From contig CANIAV010000041.1 in the NCBI GenBank assembly GCA_947465365.1, positions 1 through 6,865 on the forward strand: a stretch of 6,865 nucleotides of DNA, given 5' to 3'. Within the stretch, counting starts at the first letter, position 1. The number at the start of each line of letters is the position of its first letter. The notes beneath the pieces are model-generated. The model had not been told where the DNA came from and did not search any database. It worked only from the letters and a program-made list of their open reading frames with translations. Shown here piece after piece: positions 1 to 4,835 of this stretch. The DNA is from Actinomycetota bacterium. Lineage in GTDB: Bacteria > Actinomycetota > Actinomycetes > Nanopelagicales > Nanopelagicaceae. The translations under genes and the position numbers were made by a program.

Positions 1-28
1 GATTGTGCGCGTGGTTGTTAAAGGATAG
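1..28 (+). CDS. C-terminal end of a truncated gene, paralogue of the 488-886 protein
   Basis: Only the final codons are inside the window: codons start at position 2 and read IVRVVVKG, then TAG at 26-28. The complete protein at 488-886 ends in VVRVVVKG-TAG. The DNA similarity runs slightly past both stops, with about 28 of 34 bases identical when 2-35 is aligned to 860-893. The simplest reading is that a homologue of the 132-aa protein ends here, making a tandem same-strand pair. Function is unknown. Eight matching residues are little evidence, so the assignment depends on sequence left of the window. Confidence 0.6.
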
Positions 29-99
29 TTACTCATAGTAATTAAATTATTTTCATTAGATATTTTACTTTTTATATTTTTGATATAGATTTAGTGAGA

Positions 100-127
100 C
101 CGCGCCGGCTTGCCAAGGCCGACGCGG
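100..127. terminator. GC-rich hairpin between convergent genes, possible terminator
   Basis: CCGCG (100-104) pairs with CGCGG (123-127). After a C/A mismatch, CGGC (106-109) pairs with GCCG (118-121), and one wobble plus one A-T pair can extend the stem towards a 4-nt loop. It starts 15 bp beyond the stop of the minus-strand small ORF and 72 bp beyond the stop of the plus-strand partial gene, where a bidirectional terminator would be expected. Neither side carries an immediate T-tract, so it is not a canonical intrinsic terminator. The flank at 29-97 is strikingly AT-rich and shows no gene. Confidence 0.4.
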
Positions 128-141
128 CCGCCAGATGCGAA

Positions 142-258
142 TTAATGATCTTCCGGATCCGTCTCGTCGTTCTCACGACGGGCCATTCGCATTTCCACGT
201 ACCTAAATACGAGGTCGGCTAAGGCAACGACAAGCGTTGCCCAATCTAGGACTCTCAT
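142..258 (-). CDS. Small 38-aa protein, possibly membrane-associated
   Basis: The minus strand reads ATG at 258-256 to TAA at 144-142. The peptide starts MRVLDWATLVVALADLVFRY and ends in a charged tail (ARRENDETDPEDH). Residues 3-18 are mostly hydrophobic, with Asp at 5 and 15, so they could form a short membrane or amphipathic helix followed by a basic then acidic tail. AGGAG at 273-269 lies 10 nt before this ATG. Another ATG at 263-261, only 5 nt from that AGGAG, opens a two-codon ORF (ATG AAA TGA) whose end overlaps this start as ATGA. No family is recognised. The gene lies opposite to, and between, two apparent paralogues. The clear RBS and the shift from hydrophobic to charged residues favour a real gene, but it could be a chance ORF. 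Confidence 0.5.
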   Translation of the reverse strand: MRVLDWATLVVALADLVFRYVEMRMARRENDETDPEDH

Positions 259-263
259 TTCAT
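255..263 (-). promoter_or_regulatory. Two-codon minimal ORF overlapping the start of the 38-aa ORF
   Basis: ATG AAA TGA on the minus strand sits 5 nt after AGGAG (273-269). Its last bases form an ATGA overlap with the start codon at 258-256. A ribosome placed by this RBS could initiate at either ATG. If it used the first, it would stop after two codons exactly at the second start, a layout compatible with stop-start reinitiation. This is read from the sequence only and may be coincidence. Confidence 0.3.
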
Positions 264-281
264 TTGCACTCCTTTCTCCAT

Positions 282-299
282 TCCCGGCTTACGTCGGGA
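282..299. repeat. Inverted repeat between divergent small ORFs
   Basis: TCCCG (282-286) and CGGGA (295-299) form a perfect 5-bp stem around an 8-nt loop that can pair further (G-T, C-G). It lies upstream of the RBS of the minus-strand 38-aa ORF, where it could be an operator or a leader hairpin. A tighter CCGC-TG-GCGG element follows at 311-320. No protein or RNA family is recognised. Confidence 0.3.
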
Positions 300-351
300 G
301 GTCAAATGGTCCGCTGGCGGCGTGCATTTGATTGGAGAGAAGGATTAAGGC

Positions 352-411
352 GTGCGAAAGGTAATTCTTATCGATTCTTGTGATCTACTGGTTTTGCGAA
401 ACTGTGGATAA
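352..411 (+). CDS. Possible 19-aa leader-type peptide (weak)
   Basis: A GTG at 352 opens a 19-codon frame, MRKVILIDSCDLLVLRNCG, ending in TAA at 409-411. AAGGA at 340-344 gives a 7-nt spacer, a good Shine-Dalgarno distance. The frame precedes the 488-886 gene by 76 nt on the same strand. The peptide has no run of one amino acid, so there is no sign of attenuation, and no family is recognised. The case rests on the RBS alone. Chance is quite possible, because purine-rich stretches are common here. Confidence 0.2.
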   Translation: MRKVILIDSCDLLVLRNCG

Positions 412-412
412 T
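407..412 (+). promoter_or_regulatory. Weak candidate -10 element for the 132-aa gene
   Basis: GATAAT at 407-412 differs from TATAAT by one base and lies 75 bp before the ATG at 488, which would leave a leader of roughly 70 nt. I find no convincing -35 hexamer at 16-18 bp, so this is a weak call. The rest of 300-487 holds only the doubtful 19-aa ORF and the hairpin at 459-475. Confidence 0.25.
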
Positions 413-458
413 TTCGGAAATACGACGCAAGATGCCTGTGTCGGTGGGTGGGGCTAAG

Positions 459-480
459 TTTCCTTATGAGGGAAAGGTGG
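459..480 (+). promoter_or_regulatory. Hairpin overlapping the ribosome binding site of the 132-aa gene
   Basis: AAGGTGG (474-480) matches the AAGGAGG consensus at six of seven bases and lies 7 nt before the ATG at 488, which fixes that start. Just upstream, TTTCCTT (459-465) can pair with AGGGAAA (469-475) around a 3-nt loop, with one G-T wobble. The stem takes up the first two bases of the Shine-Dalgarno, so folding could reduce translation. Confidence 0.4.
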
Positions 481-487
481 CACCGAA

Positions 488-886
488 ATGCTCGAACTAT
501 TGGCGCTGACAGCGGTGATCTATTTATTTATCAACCGCAAGAAACGGGTACGTAAGGCGCGGGGAATCGATGCCGAATTTCGTGAGCTTGTCGAAAGTAC
601 TTACTACTCGGATGCGATGGCTGCAGAGATAAAGGGATTTTTATTATCGGTGGTGGCAGATGATCGCGATGGCGCGGAAAAGTTTTCAGATGCGCGCCTT
701 GCGCAGGCGCAATCGATTTTGGATCGGGCAGGGCCTGGCGCGTTTTACTGGATGACTGAGATTGCAACGCAACTTGCGGTTCTATCGGCGGCAAAGATCA
801 ATGGAATGGGAACTAATGTTGAAGCCGAACTTGGTTCAGTTGGTATTACACCGGATTCTGTTGTGCGTGTAGTTGTTAAGGGATAG
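488..886 (+). CDS. Membrane-anchored protein of unknown function, 132 aa
   Basis: No family is recognised. Residues 2-15 (LELLALTAVIYLFI) form one short hydrophobic segment, followed at once by a strongly basic stretch (NRKKRVRKAR, 16-25). By the positive-inside rule this suggests an N-terminal anchor with the remaining ~107 residues in the cytoplasm. Residues 28-58 and 64-104 look mainly helical, and the C-terminus is a beta-like tail (SVVRVVVKG). No catalytic or metal-binding motif is visible. The start is supported by a strong RBS (474-480, 7-nt spacer). The C-terminal tail matches that of the gene ending at 28, so this is probably one of at least two tandem copies. Its stop codon (884-886) directly abuts the stop of the convergent hydrolase gene, with no intergenic base. 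Confidence 0.7.
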   Translation: MLELLALTAVIYLFINRKKRVRKARGIDAEFRELVESTYYSDAMAAEIKGFLLSVVADDRDGAEKFSDARLAQAQSILDRAGPGAFYWMTEIATQLAVLSAAKINGMGTNVEAELGSVGITPDSVVRVVVKG

Positions 887-1771
887 CTAATCAGCGTTCT
901 GATCGAGCCATTGGCTAACTATGCGCTTAAAACGAGCAGGTTCTTCAAGCTGTGGTGTGTGTGATGACTCGGGAAAGAGCTCCCAAACAGAACCGGGGAT
1001 AAGCGATTGAACTTCGCGAACCATCTCTGGAGTTGCTTCATCGTGTTGACCTGAGACAAGCAGAGTTGGCACTTTGATTTTATGTAAATCAGGACGGATA
1101 TCCCAATCTTTAAGGGACCCGATTACATGGAATTCACTTGGGCCATTCATGGTGTGATAAACGGTTGGATCAGCAGCGATTTGGTTAAAGGAATCGATTA
1201 GACATTGCGGCTGTGGGATTCGGCAAACATGTCGATCGTTAAAGACGGAAACAGCGGCTTCATATGCAGGGTCATAAGTTGTGCCATCGGCTTCGTGTTT
1301 TAGTAACGTGGCTTGAATTTCTTTAGGCAGTTCATCCCGCAATCTATTTGCTTCAGAAACCCACACAGCCATGCTTGCAGGAGAATCTGCCACTACAAGG
1401 GCTTTCAATCCAGCAGGTTGTGAAATTGCGAATTGCATTCCCAGCATTCCACCCCAAGATTGACCGATGATTGCATAGTTATCCGCGATGCCTAAATGTT
1501 TAGTTAGCAATTCGAGTTCTTCCATAAATAACTCCGGGCGCCAGAATTCTTTTGGAGCATCAGGCAGATGAGTTGAATTGCCGCAACCAATCTGGTCATA
1601 TAAAACTGCAGCGCGTCCAGTTTGAGCAATCATTTCCGCAATTGGTATTAAGTAATTGTGTGCAGCGCCTGGGCCACCGTGCAGAACCATGACGGGAGTT
1701 TTACCGCTTTTCAGGTCGCCGACTACTCGGTACCAAGTATTGCCATGCTGCCACTTCATCTCATCGCTCAT
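887..1771 (-). CDS. Proline iminopeptidase-type alpha/beta hydrolase (peptidase S33)
   Basis: This 294-aa protein has the hallmarks of S33 aminopeptidases, which release N-terminal proline or other residues from short peptides, usually in the cytosol. The oxyanion-hole motif HGGPG is at 31-35 and DQIGCGNS, typical of the group, at 59-66. The nucleophile elbow GQSWGG (103-108) places the catalytic Ser at 105, with Asp244 (SGQHDEATP) and His271 (SSHTPQLEEP) completing the triad. GPSEF (210-214) carries a Glu that in the tricorn-interacting F1 group is associated with binding the substrate amino terminus. Length fits the family (~290 aa) and there is no signal peptide. The ATG at 1771-1769 has no Shine-Dalgarno; a TAATAC 9 nt upstream may be a weak promoter. 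It lies 37 nt downstream of the cupin gene and may be co-transcribed with it. Exact substrate preference cannot be read from sequence. Confidence 0.85.
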   Translation of the reverse strand: MSDEMKWQHGNTWYRVVGDLKSGKTPVMVLHGGPGAAHNYLIPIAEMIAQTGRAAVLYDQIGCGNSTHLPDAPKEFWRPELFMEELELLTKHLGIADNYAIIGQSWGGMLGMQFAISQPAGLKALVVADSPASMAVWVSEANRLRDELPKEIQATLLKHEADGTTYDPAYEAAVSVFNDRHVCRIPQPQCLIDSFNQIAADPTVYHTMNGPSEFHVIGSLKDWDIRPDLHKIKVPTLLVSGQHDEATPEMVREVQSLIPGSVWELFPESSHTPQLEEPARFKRIVSQWLDQNAD

Positions 1772-1808
1772 GCGGCGAGTGTATTAAATGGCAATTAGAA
1801 AAGATAGG

Positions 1809-2270
1809 TTATTGGTGGCGGATGAAGTTGGCAACGGCAGGGTTGGACTTCATCTCGTTTAGTTCGTCTTGAGTTGGCAGAGTCGGGCGATCGCGTTCTA
1901 CTTTTACTAGGCATAAGAAGCCGAATACTTCATTTTCATCGGCGCGGAATTGATGCCAGGCCCAAGATGGAACATAGACAAGATCGTGCATAGCAAGCGG
2001 CAGAACTTCATCGCCGACTAAACAGGCGCCCTTGCCTTTGATAGGAATAACTAAATGTGTGTGCTCGTGTTTTTCCAGGGTGGTGTGGCCGCCGGCATCG
2101 ACTTCGAAGTAGCGAACTTCCATGCCATCTACATGATCTTCACCAAATAAAACGCGGCGGGTTACATCTTTAAAAGTGGCTGCGCCATCTTCATCTTTAT
2201 ATACGAGCTCTTCGATATTACGCCAGCGATGTGGTTCATCTTGGATGACGTGGTATTTATTGTGGCTCAC
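1809..2270 (-). CDS. Single-domain cupin protein, 153 aa
   Basis: A small beta-barrel cupin. The first cupin motif spans about 60-81 (GGHTTLEKHEHTHLVIPIKG) and offers His68 and His70 as metal ligands. The second spans 95-110 (HDLVYVPSWAWHQF), with His106 as the third. The Glu usually found four or five residues after the HxH is replaced by an aliphatic residue, so the metal site may have three His or be altered. About 45 residues precede the barrel and about 35 follow. Such proteins range from dioxygenases and isomerases to pure sensors, and nothing visible selects among these. The start is GTG (2270-2268), with a -10-like TATCAT ending 6 nt upstream and no Shine-Dalgarno, indicating a leaderless mRNA. 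It is the first gene of the minus-strand pair with the S33 hydrolase and diverges from metY. Confidence 0.75.
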   Translation of the reverse strand: MSHNKYHVIQDEPHRWRNIEELVYKDEDGAATFKDVTRRVLFGEDHVDGMEVRYFEVDAGGHTTLEKHEHTHLVIPIKGKGACLVGDEVLPLAMHDLVYVPSWAWHQFRADENEVFGFLCLVKVERDRPTLPTQDELNEMKSNPAVANFIRHQ

Positions 2271-2276
2271 GGGGCA

Positions 2277-2282
2277 ATGATA
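2277..2282 (-). promoter_or_regulatory. -10 element of the cupin gene (leaderless type)
   Basis: On the minus strand TATCAT is followed by six bases (TGCCCC) and then the GTG start at 2270, so transcription would begin at or next to the start codon. No good -35 is seen. Its expected position, about 2300-2305, falls on the -10 of the divergent metY gene. Confidence 0.5.
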
Positions 2283-2302
2283 GCCGCGCTGGCTAGGTGG
2301 TG

Positions 2303-2308
2303 TTTAAT
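2303..2308 (+). promoter_or_regulatory. -10 element of metY (leaderless type)
   Basis: TTTAAT is followed by six bases (TGGCAT) and then ATG at 2315, the geometry of a leaderless transcript. This supports 2315 as the true start over the in-frame GTG at 2297. No clear -35 is seen; the expected site, 2280-2285, overlaps the divergent cupin -10. Confidence 0.55.
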
Positions 2309-2314
2309 TGGCAT

Positions 2315-3628
2315 ATGAGCGAACGCCAATGGGGCTTTAAAACAAGGGCGCTTCATGCCGGCACGCAACCTGATCCACAAACGGGTGCGCGCGCGTTGCC
2401 GATTTATCAATCATCGGCATTTGTCTTTGAAAATACTGATGATGCAGGTAATTTATTTGCGTTGCAAAAGTACGGCAATATCTATAGCCGCATTGGCAAT
2501 CCAACAGTTTCAGCCTTTGAGGAAAAGATTGCATCCCTGGAAGGCGGCATTGGCGCAGTTGCAACATCTAGCGGAATGGCCGCCCAGTTCTTAACTTTTG
2601 CAGCGTTAGTTGGCACCGGCGATCACGTGGTTGCATCGTCTGCTTTATATGGTGGAACGCTTACGCAATTAGATGTGACGCTGCGCCGATTCGGGGTTGA
2701 TACAACATTTATTACTAGCGACAAGGCCGAAGATTTTAAGGCTGCGATTACTGATAAAACTAAATTTATCTATGCTGAGATGATTTCAAATCCGGCTTCC
2801 CAAATCGGTGACATTGAAGCGCTGGCCAAGGTGGCCCACGATGCCGGCTTGCCACTGGTAATTGATTCAACTGTGGCGACGCCTTATCTGGTGCGACCAA
2901 TTGAATATGGCGCAGATATTGTTCTGCACTCTGCGACTAAGTTCCTTGGGGGACATGGCACAACTTTGGGTGGAGTGATTGTCGAGTCAGGAAAATTTAA
3001 TTGGGGCAATGGCAAATTCCCAACTATGACAGAACCTGTGCCGTCATATGGCGGCGTTTCCTGGTGGGAGAACTTTGGGGAATTCGGATTTCTTACCAAG
3101 GTGCGCGTCGAACAGCTGCGCGATATCGGGGCATCTTTGAGTGCGATGTCAGCATTTTTACTTGTGCAGGGAGTTGAAACTCTGCCACAACGTATGCGCG
3201 ATCACGTGGCCAATGCCAAAGTTGTTTCAGAATGGTTAGAAAGTGATCCGCGTATTGAATGGGTTAAGTATTCAGGCCTGGCTAGCCATCCACATAATGC
3301 GCGTGCGAAAAAGTATTTACCTGAAGGCCCAGGATCGGTATTTTCATTTGGCGTTAAGGGCGCAGGCAACCTTTCTAGCCGCGAAACCGGTGAGAAATTT
3401 ATTAACTCAGTGCAGCTAGCTAGCCACTTGGCCAATATCGGTGATGTGCGCACCTTGGTAATTCATCCAGCCAGCACCACACATCGCCAGTTAACTGATG
3501 ACCAGTTAATTGAAGCGGGCGTGCCACAGGATTTGATTCGAATCAGCGTTGGTTTAGAGGATGTAGAAGATATTCTCTTTGATCTAGACCAAGCTTTAAC
3601 GATCGCATCCGGAAAGGCGCGCTCATGA
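2315..3628 (+). CDS. metY: O-acetylhomoserine sulfhydrylase (O-acetylhomoserine aminocarboxypropyltransferase)
   Basis: A PLP-dependent enzyme of the Cys/Met metabolism family, expected to make L-homocysteine from O-acetyl-L-homoserine and sulfide, the direct sulfhydrylation route to methionine. From ATG 2315 it has 437 aa, fitting MetY (~430) better than MetB/MetC (~390). Landmarks in that numbering: FKTRALHAGTQPDP at the N-terminus, NIYSRIGNPT (55-64) with Tyr57 and Arg59 for cofactor phosphate, SSGM (85-88), Tyr112 stacking on the PLP ring, Asp184 (VIDSTVATP) for the pyridine nitrogen, and Lys209 in HSATKFLGGHG as the Schiff-base lysine. The C-terminal part keeps IHPASTTHRQL and IRISVGLED. 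A GTG 18 nt upstream would add MVFNWH, but the -10 position argues against it. The stop overlaps the next gene's start as ATGA. With no leader there is no room for a methionine riboswitch. Confidence 0.93.
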   Translation: MSERQWGFKTRALHAGTQPDPQTGARALPIYQSSAFVFENTDDAGNLFALQKYGNIYSRIGNPTVSAFEEKIASLEGGIGAVATSSGMAAQFLTFAALVGTGDHVVASSALYGGTLTQLDVTLRRFGVDTTFITSDKAEDFKAAITDKTKFIYAEMISNPASQIGDIEALAKVAHDAGLPLVIDSTVATPYLVRPIEYGADIVLHSATKFLGGHGTTLGGVIVESGKFNWGNGKFPTMTEPVPSYGGVSWWENFGEFGFLTKVRVEQLRDIGASLSAMSAFLLVQGVETLPQRMRDHVANAKVVSEWLESDPRIEWVKYSGLASHPHNARAKKYLPEGPGSVFSFGVKGAGNLSSRETGEKFINSVQLASHLANIGDVRTLVIHPASTTHRQLTDDQLIEAGVPQDLIRISVGLEDVEDILFDLDQALTIASGKARS

Positions 3629-4104
3629 CATATCAAGAGCCAACTGCGCTAGATCGCTTGAACTTTATGAGCAGCGCCAAGAACGTGGCCATTGTTGGGG
3701 CATCAGATAACCCAGCTCGTGCCAGTTACTTTGTTTCTACATATTTATTATCGGCATCGCACTTTAAATTATTTTTCGTAAACCCAAAATTAACCGAAAT
3801 TCTGGGCCAGAAGGTTTATAAATCACTAGCTGAAATTGATGAGCCAATCGATATCGTCGATGTCTTTAGAAAGGCATCTGATATTCCAGGTGTCTTGGAT
3901 GAGGCCATTGCAATTAAAGCAAAGACTTTCTGGATGCAGCTCGGGATTTCAGATCAGGTATCTGCCGAACGCGCAGCATCTGCCGGGTTAAATGTGGTGC
4001 AGGATAAATGTTTAAAGATTGAACATGCTCGTTTTGCAGGTGGGCTAAACCTGGCCGGCTTTAATACCGGGGTCATCTCTTCCAAACGAAATAAATCTAT
4101 CTAG
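3625..4104 (+). CDS. CoA-binding (Rossmann-fold) protein, YccU/COG1832 type
   Basis: This 159-aa cytosolic protein carries a nucleotide/CoA-binding Rossmann fold. The first strand and phosphate loop are VAIVGASDNPAR (21-32). VYKSLAEIDEPIDIVDVFRK (64-83) and FWMQLGI (102-108) follow, and the family's signature end is GLNVVQDKCLKIEHARF (121-137). These match the stand-alone CoA-binding domain family related to succinyl-CoA ligase alpha. Its biochemical role is unsettled, although some members are known to bind CoA. Its ATG lies inside the metY stop (ATGA overlap, 3625-3628), so translation is coupled. This suggests a function linked to acyl-CoA supply or to the acetyl-homoserine branch, which is inference only. 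It ends 19 nt before the UbiA gene, which appears to have its own promoter. Confidence 0.85.
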   Translation: MTYQEPTALDRLNFMSSAKNVAIVGASDNPARASYFVSTYLLSASHFKLFFVNPKLTEILGQKVYKSLAEIDEPIDIVDVFRKASDIPGVLDEAIAIKAKTFWMQLGISDQVSAERAASAGLNVVQDKCLKIEHARFAGGLNLAGFNTGVISSKRNKSI

Positions 4105-4110
4105 CAGTCT

Positions 4111-4116
4111 TATCCT
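4111..4116 (+). promoter_or_regulatory. -10 element of the UbiA-family gene (leaderless type)
   Basis: TATCCT ends 7 nt before ATG 4124, and no Shine-Dalgarno is visible in the 19-nt gap after the CoA-binding gene. This implies a separate, leaderless transcript. No clear -35. Confidence 0.4.
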
Positions 4117-4123
4117 GACTTTT

Positions 4124-4774
4124 ATGGTGAAGTTACGGGCCTTAGCGAAAGCATCGCACTTTGGCCCGACGTTAATTGTTACAACAATCGCTTGGTTCCT
4201 AGGCGCCCATTATTGGTGGGAAGGACCTGCCTATGTAATCGCCTTTGGCGTCTTTACGGGGCAGCTCGTAGTCGGCTGGAGCAATGACCTATATGACTAC
4301 GCAGATGATTTAAAACATAACCGGCAAAATAAGCCTTTGGTGGCAGGTTATATATCTCGGGGTTACTTAACTAATTGGTTGCGCTTTATGGTGCCCTTCT
4401 CCTTTGTGGCAAATTTACTTGGCCCGCTTGGCTTTAAGGGCGGGTTGGTTTATATGTTTGGAATTTCAATGGGAGTTGCTTATAACTTCTACTTTAAGTA
4501 CAACGCCTTCTCTTGGCTGCCCTTTGCGCTGGCCTTTGCTGCGTTGCCATCATGTGTTGTTATCTCAAAGGGCTTAGCTGTTCCGGTGTGGATGTGGCTT
4601 GGGGGAGCGATCTTTGGAACAGCTGCCCACTTTATAAATGTAATTAAAGATATGGATCAAGATCGCTTAAGTGGAATTGGCGGCCTGCCACAGCGAATCG
4701 GTAAGCAAAATTCAATTGTGGCTGCTGCGGTTTTAATCGCCTTGGGTGCAGCAACTGTCTTCTTTCTAAGTTAA
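4124..4774 (+). CDS. UbiA-family membrane prenyltransferase, short C-terminus
   Basis: An integral-membrane enzyme expected to transfer an isoprenoid from its diphosphate to an acceptor such as a quinone precursor, lipid or sugar phosphate. The first Asp-rich motif is NDLYDYADD (54-62), followed by the family-like NKPLVAG (69-75). The second is KDMDQD (175-180), followed by GLPQRIG. The ~120-residue distance between the Mg-diphosphate sites is normal. By eye I count about seven membrane segments (15-32, 36-52, 85-102, 105-124, 130-147, 154-174, 197-215). Only 36 residues follow the second motif, against roughly 90 in full-length relatives, so the last two helices seem to be missing. A fresh promoter begins within 50 bp of the stop, so a sequencing frameshift is not needed to explain the end. 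The acceptor cannot be predicted, and the neighbours give no clear pathway. Confidence 0.85.
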   Translation: MVKLRALAKASHFGPTLIVTTIAWFLGAHYWWEGPAYVIAFGVFTGQLVVGWSNDLYDYADDLKHNRQNKPLVAGYISRGYLTNWLRFMVPFSFVANLLGPLGFKGGLVYMFGISMGVAYNFYFKYNAFSWLPFALAFAALPSCVVISKGLAVPVWMWLGGAIFGTAAHFINVIKDMDQDRLSGIGGLPQRIGKQNSIVAAAVLIALGAATVFFLS

Positions 4775-4789
4775 TTAACCCAGAGTTCA

Positions 4790-4805
4790 TTGCCTTATAT
4801 GGCAA
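4790..4805. repeat. Inverted repeat upstream of the Rieske gene, possible operator
   Basis: TTGCC (4790-4794) and GGCAA (4801-4805) are perfect arms around TTATAT. Relative to the predicted start of transcription at 4836, the repeat covers about -46 to -31, on the -35 region. That suits an activator or repressor site. The 61-bp gap has no other obvious structure, so a weak terminator for the preceding gene is the alternative. Confidence 0.3.
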
Positions 4806-4823
4806 GAAGCCGATTGGATTAAC

Positions 4824-4829
4824 TATTCT
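4824..4829 (+). promoter_or_regulatory. -10 element of the Rieske gene (leaderless type)
   Basis: TATTCT is followed by six bases (TCTGCA) and ATG at 4836. There is no Shine-Dalgarno, so a leaderless transcript is likely. Confidence 0.5.
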
Positions 4830-4835
4830 TCTGCA

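Noticed and set aside
29..97. AT-rich stretch as a replication origin or attachment site
   Set aside because: No DnaA boxes, direct repeats, tRNA gene or integrase are present. It is only base composition.
100..127. Hairpin as a canonical Rho-independent terminator
   Set aside because: No T-tract follows on either strand, so it is reported only as a possible terminator.
2297..2314. GTG start for metY at 2297
   Set aside because: It lies upstream of the TTTAAT -10 and has no RBS. The ATG at 2315 sits at the ideal leaderless distance and gives the usual N-terminus.
2315..2340. Methionine-type riboswitch before metY
   Set aside because: Predicted transcription starts at the ATG and the gap to the divergent gene is 44 bp, too short for a riboswitch.
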